Positions 52,114 through 59,696 of a stretch of 64,000 nucleotides of DNA are shown here, one piece after another. The translations under genes and the position numbers were made by a program. The stretch comes from Chryseobacterium gleum. Its GTDB lineage: Bacteria > Bacteroidota > Bacteroidia > Flavobacteriales_D > Sanyastnellaceae. The stretch covers positions 95,813 through 159,812 of the forward strand of contig CAMCVP010000004.1 in assembly GCA_945881835.1 (NCBI GenBank). Reading direction: 5' to 3'. Every line of letters begins with the position of its first letter. The stretch's first letter is position 1. The notes under the pieces were generated by a model. That model searched no databases. It was not told the origin of the DNA and worked only from the letters and a program-made list of their open reading frames with translations.

Positions 52114-53180
52114 TCAGCAATACCCATAGTCTTCAAGTGACGCGTGTGTGAACGCACAGCAGCGAAGACTGTTCCGTATTCGTTGTATTGAACGCCGAAC
52201 TTCTCACAAGTCTCGCGAACGATTTTGTTCAACGCAGGATAATGCACGTGTGAAATTCTCGGGAACAAATGGTGTTCAACTTGATAATTCAAACCGCCGG
52301 TAAACAAGGTGACAAGTGGATTTCTTGTGGCGAAGTTACTTGTGGTATTGATTTGATGAATGGCCCATTCTTGTTCGATAATACCGTTGGTATCTTCAGG
52401 ATTGTTGAATGAAACAGATTCTACTACGTGAGCCAATTGAAACACAACTGCAATCACAATTCCAGTAACCATTGCAACAATTAAATATCCAACAATTGCT
52501 GCTATTAGTCCTTTGAAAATAATTGGCAATACAATGAAAGTTGTCACGTAACTCAACTTCGTTGCCCAAAAAGTGAAGTGGTTAACGAACGTGAACTTCT
52601 TCAATTTGGTAATACCCACTTGTTGTGTTCTGTACTTCTTCACATCGTCAATCCAAACCCAAGAGATGTAAGTAAGGCAATATAAGATGTATCCGTAGAT
52701 ATGCTGAAAGCGATGAATCTTGTAACGCGGCTGATTCTCATTCGTGCGCATCATCGGCTGAATGTTAATGTCATCGTCGTGGCCTTCAATATTTGTGAAA
52801 GAGTGGTGAATCACGTTGTGCTTGGTTTTCCATAAGCTAACATCGCCACCAACCATGTTCAAAGTATGAGCCATAAGCTCGTTCAACCATTTCTTGTCTG
52901 AAAAACTTCCGTGGGCACCGTCATGCATCAAGTTGAATCCAATTCCAGCTAAGGTGAGTCCCAAAAGCACACATGCACCAATGTTCATCCAAAGGGAAAG
53001 ACTTCCGAAAACAAGTGAAACGTATAACGTAAAAAAGCTTGTAAGCAGAACTACTGCCTTAACGATAATTAGCCCATTGCCCCATCTGTTGCGACGTGTA
53101 GCGTTAAAGTATGTATCTACTCCGTTCTTCAAATGATCGAAAAATGGAGTGCCTGCTGTCTTAAATCTTATTGTGCTCAA
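52110..53180 (-). CDS. Membrane fatty-acid desaturase (paralogue 2)
   Basis: 356 aa, paralogous to the protein at 34671-35732 along its whole length. Histidine boxes HDGAHG near 90, KHNVIHH near 125 and QVEHHLFPRISH near 308, with the same front-end type signature and no cytochrome b5 domain. The start is TTG at 53180 (no ATG or GTG before the conserved PFFDHL), matching the TTG start of its paralogue. A good promoter overlaps the end of murB. It probably differs from the first in position or temperature response, which cannot be seen. Confidence 0.9.
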   Translation of the reverse strand: MSTIRFKTAGTPFFDHLKNGVDTYFNATRRNRWGNGLIIVKAVVLLTSFFTLYVSLVFGSLSLWMNIGACVLLGLTLAGIGFNLMHDGAHGSFSDKKWLNELMAHTLNMVGGDVSLWKTKHNVIHHSFTNIEGHDDDINIQPMMRTNENQPRYKIHRFQHIYGYILYCLTYISWVWIDDVKKYRTQQVGITKLKKFTFVNHFTFWATKLSYVTTFIVLPIIFKGLIAAIVGYLIVAMVTGIVIAVVFQLAHVVESVSFNNPEDTNGIIEQEWAIHQINTTSNFATRNPLVTLFTGGLNYQVEHHLFPRISHVHYPALNKIVRETCEKFGVQYNEYGTVFAAVRSHTRHLKTMGIAD

Positions 53181-53205
53181 AATAGTTGGGTTTTATAATG
53201 AAGTG

Positions 53206-53237
53206 CAAAGTTACCACACATTTACTTCGCGCTCCAA
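53206..53237 (-). promoter_or_regulatory. Promoter of desaturase 2 (minus strand)
   Basis: On the minus strand TTG (53235-53237), 21 nt, then TAACTTTG (53206-53213), an exact TAnnTTTG box. It lies mostly within the last codons of murB, 26 nt before the desaturase TTG start. Confidence 0.68.
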
Positions 53238-54233
53238 TTCGATGCCATATTTATTCTTGACATCAGTCATAACGGCTGTGCTCAAAGCATAGATTTCATG
53301 TCCAGTTGCACCGCCGTAATTCACCAACACAAGTGCTTGCTTTTCGTGAACACCGCAGTTTCCAACGCGCTTTCCTTTCCAGCCGGTATGCTCAATGAGA
53401 TACCCGGCAGGGATTTTTACCGTGTTTTCGTCGACCGGATAGAAGGGTATTTTCTCGTCGTGAAATTGAATGGCTCGAAGAATAGACAGATCTACCGTTG
53501 GATTTTTGAAAAAGCTGCCTGCATTGCCCAAGACCTTCGGGTCTGGAAGCTTCGAAGAACGAATGGCTATAACGGCTTGACTAATGTGTTTAATGCTCAA
53601 GGTGTCAATTTCCATCTTGTCGAGCTCTTCCGCAATGGCGCCGTATTCAATATGAAATACGGGACGCTTGTTCAATTTGAAGCCCACATGTGTGATGAAC
53701 CAATTCCCTTTTTCCTTCCGCTTGAAAATACTTTCGCGGTACCCAAGCGCGCATTCGCTCAAAGAAAAAATATGTTTTTCGGAAGTGTGAACATTCACCG
53801 CTTCCACATAATTCAACACGTTGCTCATCTCAACACCGTATGCGCCTATGTTCTGCATGGGGCTTGCGCCAACACAACCAGGTATAAGCGAAAGATTTTC
53901 CACTCCAGCCCATTTGTTTCGAATGCAGTGCAAAACGAAGTTGTGCCAATTCTCTCCCGCAGCAACACGCACAAACACATGCATGTCGTCTTCCTTCTCC
54001 AATTCAATTCCGAATAATTTATTTTGAAGTACGACAGCGTCTACGTTTTGCGTGAACAGAATATTGCTTCCGCCACCTAAGACAAGGAGGTTGCTCTTGG
54101 TCTGACGAACATATTCCAATGCCTCTTCCACATGCGCAAGCTCTTCAATGCGCGCAAATTCTTTCGCGATTGTTGAAATGCCAAATGTGTTGTGCGACAG
54201 CAGGTCAACATTTTTTTCAAGTTGAAGTTTCAT
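53211..54233 (-). CDS. murB: UDP-N-acetylenolpyruvoylglucosamine reductase
   Basis: 340 aa, the long type I MurB. FAD-binding segment LLVLGGGSNILFT near 47-60, GAGENWHNFV, then LIPGCVGASPMQNIGAYGVE, substrate-side Tyr and Arg in LGYRESIFKRKEKG, catalytic Ser in GNAGSFFKNP near 243 and a final Glu in the C-terminal loop. It reduces the enolpyruvyl ether with NADPH to give UDP-MurNAc. ATG start. It has no close operon partners; the next upstream gene is 69 nt away. Confidence 0.95.
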   Translation of the reverse strand: MKLQLEKNVDLLSHNTFGISTIAKEFARIEELAHVEEALEYVRQTKSNLLVLGGGSNILFTQNVDAVVLQNKLFGIELEKEDDMHVFVRVAAGENWHNFVLHCIRNKWAGVENLSLIPGCVGASPMQNIGAYGVEMSNVLNYVEAVNVHTSEKHIFSLSECALGYRESIFKRKEKGNWFITHVGFKLNKRPVFHIEYGAIAEELDKMEIDTLSIKHISQAVIAIRSSKLPDPKVLGNAGSFFKNPTVDLSILRAIQFHDEKIPFYPVDENTVKIPAGYLIEHTGWKGKRVGNCGVHEKQALVLVNYGGATGHEIYALSTAVMTDVKNKYGIELEREVNVW

Positions 54234-54302
54234 GAAGTAAAGAAAAGAAAGGAATGGGAAGAGCTACCCTTGGTTCTCACCGTTATTCGAACATGCTTCT
54301 GT

Positions 54303-54557
54303 TCAAATGGATTTCAATTTATAAGTGGAAGAAATACGGTCTTTTATTTCGTTATATTCTTCACCTGTTATGAATTCCGCTCCATTTCCGCCTTCCAAGA
54401 GGTCCAACACATAGATGCGGTCGGCATGCGTAACGGCATTGTTGGTGTGAATGAAGTACGAAGTGCCCATAACGACCACTTCTTCAAAAGTTGTTGAGGA
54501 AAAGATTTGAACAATGCGTTTTCCTTCTGGAAATTTTAGAAACTTTGGGAAATCCAT
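54303..54557 (-). CDS. Small conserved-looking hypothetical protein
   Basis: 84 aa from ATG 54557 (the track start five codons earlier is also possible). Mostly beta-strand followed by a helix (GKRIVQIFSSTTFEEVVVMGTSYFIHT, IYVLDLLEGGNGAEFITGEEYNEIKDRI), with no signal peptide, cysteine cluster or DNA-binding motif. I do not recognise the family. It is divergent from the AddB-like gene with only 9 nt between the ATGs, and has no overlapping ORF that would explain it better. Confidence 0.6.
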   Translation of the reverse strand: MDFPKFLKFPEGKRIVQIFSSTTFEEVVVMGTSYFIHTNNAVTHADRIYVLDLLEGGNGAEFITGEEYNEIKDRISSTYKLKSI

Positions 54558-54566
54558 ACTGCGAAT

Positions 54567-57344
54567 ATGCAAACAAATTCAGAAGAACTTTTTTTAAAGC
54601 GAATAGCGCAAGAATTAATTGACAAACACGGGAAAGATTTACATCGTATTTTGGTGGTCTTGCCGAGTAATCGCTCGAAAGTTTTTTTGAAGAAATTTCT
54701 CTTCGAAATTTTGGGTTCGGCCTTTTTAACGCCGCAGTTGGTCTTGCTTCCACAATTTGTTAAATCTGTTGTAAAGGAAAGAACCGAAGAGAAATTGAGT
54801 TTACTTCTTCTGCTTTATCGCGCCTACACGGAAGTCGTTGAATCTCCCGATTCATTCGAAGTATTCATGAAGTGGGGAAGTATGGCGCTCGATGACTTCA
54901 ACGACATAGATGTCGCGCTGGCCAATCCGGGCGAGGTATTCAAGAATTTAAAGGATGTAAAGGATATTGAGAATTGGAGTTTCGGTATTCAACCGCTAAC
55001 CGATGCGCAAGAAGATTACGCCGACTTTTGGCTCGATCTCGGAAAGGTTTATCATCGCTTTGTTGAATTGCAGAACGAGCAGCACGCATACAGTTACGCT
55101 CGCTTGAACAGAGCCATGGCAGAGGAAAAGGTGAAAGTGAATTTTCCTTCGAATGCAGATGCCGTTTATTTTGTGGGAATCACAGCGTTTTCAAAAGCGG
55201 AAGAGAAGTGGATCATGCGATTGCATAAAACAGGTAAAGTGTTTTTTCATTTCGATGCAGACGCTTATTACGTTAACAACCCCATTCACGAAGCCGGAAT
55301 TTTCTTCCGTTCGTGGGAAGAAAGAAGAATGCCTATTGCGAAATCAGACGACTTCAACACACGCTCACGAACCATAACTTTTTCGAAGGTGGTTACTCCG
55401 TTGGCTTCGGCCTTCGCCGCATCGAAACTGGTTAACGAAATGAAAGAAGAAGATCGCGCGAATACAGCTGTGGTCTTGGTTCAACCGTTTTTACTTCGTC
55501 CGTTTTTAAATGGGCTGTCCATAGACTCTCCTGTGAATGTCGCTTTGGGTTACCCCATTGATCAGGTGTCGTTGTTCCGTGTAGTTCGCATGCTCCTACG
55601 CATGTGGAGTCGCTTATCGAAGGAAGTGAAAAAGGGCATGTATTACAAAGACTTTTCGCAATGGATTCTTCAAACCGATTTAGACGTGCTTCTTTCTTCT
55701 TCGCAACGAAGAGAAATTCAGCGATACGTCATGCGCCGAAAATTCATTTACATCCGTGAAAGGGAATTGAAAGAGTTGGTCGAAAAACTTCCTGCAATGA
55801 AAGTGTTGGAAGATCTGCTTACCATAGAGAATTTCAATTTACCCAATTGTATTTCTCGGTTGAAGGTTTTCCTTTCGGTGTATGTGGAATCGGATCATAC
55901 CGATGAGTTGACGAAGGAAACAGCCTTACGACTTCAGCAAATTTTAGGACGCATTGAAATGCATATGGAAGCAAATGCATTTTTGAATGAAGTGCCTTTG
56001 CTCGATTTGTTGTTTCAACATTACGCTTCGCAGGAGACCATTGCATTTCAAGGAGAGCCATTGGAAGGATTGCAAGTATTGAGCATGGTTGAGACGCGCG
56101 CGGTTGATTTTAAACACGTCATTATTGTTGGTGCCAATGATGAGCAGTTTCCTGGAAATGGAAGAGCACAGTCTCTCATTCCTTTTGATCTGCGCAAAGC
56201 ATTTGAGTTGCCTTCGCCTGAAGAGCGCGAGGGAACCATTGCTTATTCATTCTATCGCTTACTGCAGCGCGCTGAGGACGTTCGTTTGTTGCATCACACG
56301 TTGAGTTCAGATTACAAGATGACAGAGCCTTCGCGCTACCTGATGCAAATAGAACAAGAGCTAACAGGATACGGAAACCGAACGATCGTTCGGCATGAAG
56401 ATTTCGAACACAGCAACAAATTTTTACAAACTGGAGAAGAAGAAATTGAGGCGAATGATTTTTCAACGCAGCGTATTCATGATTTAATGGCCTATGGAAT
56501 TTCACCGTCGGCAATCAATAAGTTCATGCGCTGTCCGCTCGATTTCTATTATCGCTATGTGGTTGGTCTTGGAGAAGTCGAAAGCCTGGAAGAGAACATG
56601 GAGGCTTCGACCTTCGGGTCCATTGTTCACGATGTGTTAGAGACCTTGTACAAGCGTTATGTTGGAAGGACCATGTACGATGAAGATTTCAATGGATTTA
56701 AGTTGGAGTTAGATACGTTAATAGATGAAGCCATTCATCGTCTGTATAACTCAAATTTTGAATTGGCCGGATTCGATATCATCATGCGTCGTATAGTGAA
56801 GCGTATGATTGAAGTGGTTTTGGAACACGATCAAGGGCAATTTAACAAAGCTCGTGAAAACGGTGAAGAACGCTTGGTGAATGGGGTAGAGGTGGAACTT
56901 ATTGCAGATTTGCCCATGGAGAAGATTGGAGCGGATATTCCTGCACGCGTTCGCGGAAAAGCCGATCGTGTAGACGAGCAGTCGGGTAACTTTATGGTTC
57001 TCGACTACAAAACAGGAAGTGTGAAGTCTGACGAGTTGAAGTTGAGTGAAAAGGAAGGACATTGGTTGAAAGATACCAAACCGAAACTGCTTCAGATTTT
57101 GACCTATTCATACATGTGGGTGAAAGACGGACATGCACCTGAGAATACTAAAGCCATGTTGTTCGGATTGAAGCAGGCAAAGCAGGGACCTGTTTCGCTT
57201 ATGCGCGGAGATGACCCTGCGGAATTGCGAGAAGCAGATGTCGACAAGTTCGAAGAGGAATTGTTAGGAGTGTTGAAGAGTTTGTTAGAAACGCAAGTAT
57301 TTAGACACAATCCGGAATCGGAATATTGCGAATTTTGCAAGTAG
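54567..57344 (+). CDS. AddB-like PD-(D/E)XK nuclease family protein
   Basis: 925 aa. The N-terminal part resembles an inactivated helicase: ILVVLPSNRSKVFLKKFL stands where AddB has a Walker A loop, so ATP binding is unlikely. EGLQVLSMVETRAVDFKHVIIVGANDEQFPG corresponds to the late helicase motifs. The C-terminal nuclease (from SPSAINKFMRCPLDFYYRYVV) has VRGKADRVDEQSGNFMVLDYKTG with the metal and Lys residues. The Fe-S staple seems partial: one Cys in MRCP and CEFCK at the very end. Partner of the AddA-like helicase at 38926. It overlaps the next glycosyltransferase start by 1 nt. Confidence 0.85.
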   Translation: MQTNSEELFLKRIAQELIDKHGKDLHRILVVLPSNRSKVFLKKFLFEILGSAFLTPQLVLLPQFVKSVVKERTEEKLSLLLLLYRAYTEVVESPDSFEVFMKWGSMALDDFNDIDVALANPGEVFKNLKDVKDIENWSFGIQPLTDAQEDYADFWLDLGKVYHRFVELQNEQHAYSYARLNRAMAEEKVKVNFPSNADAVYFVGITAFSKAEEKWIMRLHKTGKVFFHFDADAYYVNNPIHEAGIFFRSWEERRMPIAKSDDFNTRSRTITFSKVVTPLASAFAASKLVNEMKEEDRANTAVVLVQPFLLRPFLNGLSIDSPVNVALGYPIDQVSLFRVVRMLLRMWSRLSKEVKKGMYYKDFSQWILQTDLDVLLSSSQRREIQRYVMRRKFIYIRERELKELVEKLPAMKVLEDLLTIENFNLPNCISRLKVFLSVYVESDHTDELTKETALRLQQILGRIEMHMEANAFLNEVPLLDLLFQHYASQETIAFQGEPLEGLQVLSMVETRAVDFKHVIIVGANDEQFPGNGRAQSLIPFDLRKAFELPSPEEREGTIAYSFYRLLQRAEDVRLLHHTLSSDYKMTEPSRYLMQIEQELTGYGNRTIVRHEDFEHSNKFLQTGEEEIEANDFSTQRIHDLMAYGISPSAINKFMRCPLDFYYRYVVGLGEVESLEENMEASTFGSIVHDVLETLYKRYVGRTMYDEDFNGFKLELDTLIDEAIHRLYNSNFELAGFDIIMRRIVKRMIEVVLEHDQGQFNKARENGEERLVNGVEVELIADLPMEKIGADIPARVRGKADRVDEQSGNFMVLDYKTGSVKSDELKLSEKEGHWLKDTKPKLLQILTYSYMWVKDGHAPENTKAMLFGLKQAKQGPVSLMRGDDPAELREADVDKFEEELLGVLKSLLETQVFRHNPESEYCEFCK

Positions 57345-58627
57345 TGAAGAAGCGCGTATTAATCATAGCCTATTATTGGCCTCCCGCAGGTGGAGGAGGG
57401 GTTCAACGTTGGTTGAAGTTTGTGAAGTATTTACACAACAGCGATTGGCAGCCCGTGGTGTTTGTTCCAGAGAATGCCGACTATCCGGTGTATGATGAAA
57501 CGTTATTGTCTGAAATTCCAGAAGGAGTGGAAGTCATTCGCTGTCCTATTTTCGAACCCTATCGCGCATTGCGCAAAGCAACAGGAAAGGGCGATGCGGG
57601 AATAAGCGCAGGATTCATTCGAAGCGAAAAGGGACCTTCATTCATGGAGCGATTAATGGCGTGGGTTCGTGGAAATATTTTGATTCCAGATGCGCGCATG
57701 TTTTGGATTCGTCCGGCCTCAAATTTCTTGTTGAAGTATTTGAAGGAGAATCCGGTTGACATGATTGTGAGCACTGGGCCTCCGCACAGCATGCATTTGA
57801 TTGCGCGTCGTGTTCACCGAAAGACAGGTGTTTCGTGGTTAGCCGATTTCAGAGATCCGTGGGTAAACATGGACAACGCCGATAAGTTTCAGATGAGTGC
57901 TTGGGCGAAGCGCAGGCACATGAAGTTAGAGCGCAGCGTGTTGAAGGAAGCCACTGTTGTCGATACAGTGAGTTGGTATTTGAGCAGTGAGTATGAGAAG
58001 ATCCGCGGAGGTGAAGTAAAGGTGTTAACGAACGGATTCGATCACGTAGATTTTGAAGGAAGGGAAGTGAAGCCAACCGATAAGTTCATTCTTGGCCATT
58101 ACGGCACCTTTGGCGACGATCGTAATGCGCCGGCCTTGTGGCGAGCCTTGTCGCGTTTGGCGGAGGAAAGTGAAGAATTTAAAAACCGAATGATTATTCG
58201 GTTGGTTGGTCCAACAGACGGTTCTGTTTTAGAAGACGTCAAGCGCAACGGACTCTCAGAACATTTGGAATACATCCCATACGTGAAGCACAACGAGGTT
58301 TTAGATCTCATGTTAACCCCTCAATTGTTGTTGGTTATTTTGAATCAGAATGCCAACGAAGAAGGACGTGTTACCGGGAAAATATTTGAGTATGTCGCTA
58401 CGGGCAATCGCGTGCTCGGCATAGGCAGTGTTACCAGCGATTGCGCGCGTGTCATTCATGAAAGCGAGAGCGGCGAAATGATTGCCTTCAACAATGAAGA
58501 ACAACTATACACCTTCATCAAGAACGCATTTCCTTGTTCGCTTAATCAACCTTTGAATCCAAGGGTGATGAAGTATTCGCGTCAGTCTTTGACTGATGCT
58601 CTTCGAGACATTATTCATCTTCGATGA
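57344..58627 (+). CDS. GT4-like glycosyltransferase (cluster-external paralogue)
   Basis: 427 aa from GTG 57344 (MKKRVLIIAYYWPPAGGGGVQRWLKF), overlapping the AddB stop by 1 nt; the track's TTG start precedes it. Gly-rich acceptor loop PPAGGGGVQR, ADFRDPWVN near 170, ILGHYGTFGDDRNAP near 248 and GKIFEYVATGNRVLGIG near 345. The ADFRDPW and FEY blocks match the glycosyltransferase at 8906. The last 15 codons and the stop contain mini-palindromes of the array that follows, so the C-terminus may have been altered by it. Substrate unknown. Confidence 0.87.
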   Translation: MKKRVLIIAYYWPPAGGGGVQRWLKFVKYLHNSDWQPVVFVPENADYPVYDETLLSEIPEGVEVIRCPIFEPYRALRKATGKGDAGISAGFIRSEKGPSFMERLMAWVRGNILIPDARMFWIRPASNFLLKYLKENPVDMIVSTGPPHSMHLIARRVHRKTGVSWLADFRDPWVNMDNADKFQMSAWAKRRHMKLERSVLKEATVVDTVSWYLSSEYEKIRGGEVKVLTNGFDHVDFEGREVKPTDKFILGHYGTFGDDRNAPALWRALSRLAEESEEFKNRMIIRLVGPTDGSVLEDVKRNGLSEHLEYIPYVKHNEVLDLMLTPQLLLVILNQNANEEGRVTGKIFEYVATGNRVLGIGSVTSDCARVIHESESGEMIAFNNEEQLYTFIKNAFPCSLNQPLNPRVMKYSRQSLTDALRDIIHLR

Positions 58628-58811
58628 TCAATCTGACTTTGTCAGATCAATTGCTCCGCAATCAATCACCTTCGGTGATCAATTCTTCGAATCAATCTTT
58701 CAGATCAATCGCGTTGCGATCAAACCTTCGGTGAAATAGCAACGCAGTTCCAACAACGGAGTTCCAATTACGAAGTAGGAATAAAATCTTCGATTTTCCA
58801 ATAACGAAGTT
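58582..58811. repeat. Left array of triloop mini-palindromes
   Basis: About fifteen tiny perfect palindromes in 230 nt, each a 3-7 bp stem closed by exactly three bases. Examples: TCATC-ttc-GATGA (58615), ATCTGAC-ttt-GTCAGAT (58631), ATTGC-tcc-GCAAT (58650), ATCACC-ttc-GGTGAT (58665), ATCGC-gtt-GCGAT (58708), AAAATC-ttc-GATTTT (58783), plus AAC-gca-GTT, AAC-gga-GTT, TAC-gaa-GTA. The first half is spaced by CA between GAT and ATC, the second by CCAA-type spacers. Stems differ in sequence but stay complementary. No CRISPR-like constant repeat is present. Confidence 0.85.
58615..58632 (+). repeat. Left arm of an 18-bp inverted repeat
   Basis: TCATCTTCGATGATCAAT, the exact reverse complement of 59660-59677. 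It contains the glycosyltransferase stop codon and is itself partly palindromic. Confidence 0.85.
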
Positions 58812-59020
58812 CAAACTTATGCTCTATTATGCCAATCGGCAGGTCAATATCAATAGACCATCTCACATAAATAGAAACATATTTCAGGCATAATCCGAAT
58901 CTGCATTTCAACATGTTTTTTTTAACTGTTCAATAATTTTGGTTTAAGAGACAATCAGAATATAAATTTTTTACGAAATACTGTTGTCTGAACGGGCAAC
59001 TTAATCTAAATTTGAAAAAA
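58628..59020. other. Intergenic stretch: hairpin array, then AT-rich upstream region
   Basis: About 390 nt without a gene. Positions 58628-58811 are the mini-palindrome array. The remaining 200 nt are AT-rich, without further palindromes except GCC-aatc-GGC near 58831, and end in the toxin-antitoxin promoter. I see no RNA gene or transposase remnant. Confidence 0.75.
58984..59014 (+). promoter_or_regulatory. Promoter of the HigBA-like operon
   Basis: TTG (58984-58986), 20 nt, then TAAATTTG (59007-59014), an exact TAnnTTTG. The box contains the TTG used by the ORF track, so translation should begin at ATG 59021, giving an almost leaderless mRNA. Confidence 0.7.
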
Positions 59021-59365
59021 ATGAATGAGGCGAAAAAGAGAGTAATAATCTTTTACCGAGATTATTTCTCAAACTTTTATCTGAAACAAAGACAGAAAGT
59101 AAAGGATAAAATTTTATGGACCTTCCGGATAATTGAAACTCATGAAGTAATACCGAATGAATATTTCAAGTACCTCGATAGTTCAGATGGAATATTTGAA
59201 ATTAGAGTAAGTCAAGGCAATGATATATTTCGTGTTTTCTGCTTTTTCGATAAAGGACATCTGATTGTATTGGCGAATGGATTCCAGAAGAAAAGTCAGA
59301 AAACACCAAGAACAGAAATTCAAAAGGCAATCGCAATTAAAAAATCATATGAAAACGAAGACTAA
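59021..59365 (+). CDS. HigB/Gp49-like toxin (RelE/ParE superfamily)
   Basis: 114 aa from ATG 59021. RelE-fold pattern: a basic N-terminal helix pair (YRDYFSNFYLKQRQKVKDKILWTFRII), FKYLDSSDGIFEIRVSQGNDIFRVFCFFDKGHLIVLANGFQKKSQKTP with the LxGFxKK strand-turn and Arg on the central sheet. This is the Gp49/HigB type that cuts ribosome-bound mRNA. The antitoxin follows with a 17-nt overlap (toxin-first order, as in higBA). The region is more AT-rich than its neighbours and is bounded by palindrome arrays, suggesting acquisition. Confidence 0.88.
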   Translation: MNEAKKRVIIFYRDYFSNFYLKQRQKVKDKILWTFRIIETHEVIPNEYFKYLDSSDGIFEIRVSQGNDIFRVFCFFDKGHLIVLANGFQKKSQKTPRTEIQKAIAIKKSYENED

Positions 59366-59651
59366 TACCAAGACACTCGATCAATTCGTTGAAGAACAAT
59401 ATGGCAAAAGAGGGACGAAGAAGCGAGAGAAATTTGAAAAGGGATATGAGAGCTTTAAAATTGGGGTTCTTATTCAGCAGGCGCGCTTAGAAAAAGGATT
59501 AACGCAAGACGAGTTAGCCATTCGTTGCGGCACAAACAAAGGTTATATTTCAAAAATAGAAAACGACATCAAAGAAGTCCGCTTATCAACCTTGCAACGT
59601 ATTGTAGAAATTGGATTGGGAGGTAAGCTTAATTTGTCAATTCAACTTTAA
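59349..59651 (+). CDS. HigA-like antitoxin, XRE-family
   Basis: 100 aa from ATG 59349; the longer track ORF overlaps the toxin out of frame. The N-terminal 40 residues are charged and probably wrap the toxin. The C-terminal helix-turn-helix is IGVLIQQARLEKGLTQDELAIRCGTNKGYISKIENDIKEVRLSTLQRIVEIGL, a Cro/CI fold that should bind the operon promoter and repress it together with the toxin. It ends right at the right-hand palindrome group. Confidence 0.9.
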   Translation: MKTKTNTKTLDQFVEEQYGKRGTKKREKFEKGYESFKIGVLIQQARLEKGLTQDELAIRCGTNKGYISKIENDIKEVRLSTLQRIVEIGLGGKLNLSIQL

Positions 59652-59691
59652 TCAACGGAATTGATCATCGAAGATGATTGATCCGCAGGAT
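59651..59691. repeat. Right group of mini-palindromes
   Basis: Three palindromes in 41 nt between the antitoxin stop and the YwqK-type gene stop: ATCAA-cggaa-TTGAT (59651-59665), ATCATC-gaa-GATGAT (59664-59678) and ATCC-gca-GGAT (59681-59691). They have the same style as the left array: GAT/ATC stem ends and GNA triloops. Confidence 0.8.
59660..59677 (-). repeat. Right arm of an 18-bp inverted repeat
   Basis: Reverse complement of 58615-58632 without a mismatch. The two arms enclose 1063 bp that hold the left array, promoter, toxin and antitoxin. Confidence 0.85.
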
Positions 59692-59696
59692 TTAAT

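Noticed and set aside
53298-54017. 239-aa plus-strand ORF
   Set aside because: Antisense shadow of murB; no recognisable motif, while the minus-strand frame has all MurB motifs.
58620-58740. Possible CRISPR array or integron attC sites
   Set aside because: No constant direct repeat, no uniform spacers, no cas or integrase gene; units are 3-7 bp palindromes with changing stems, far shorter than attC.
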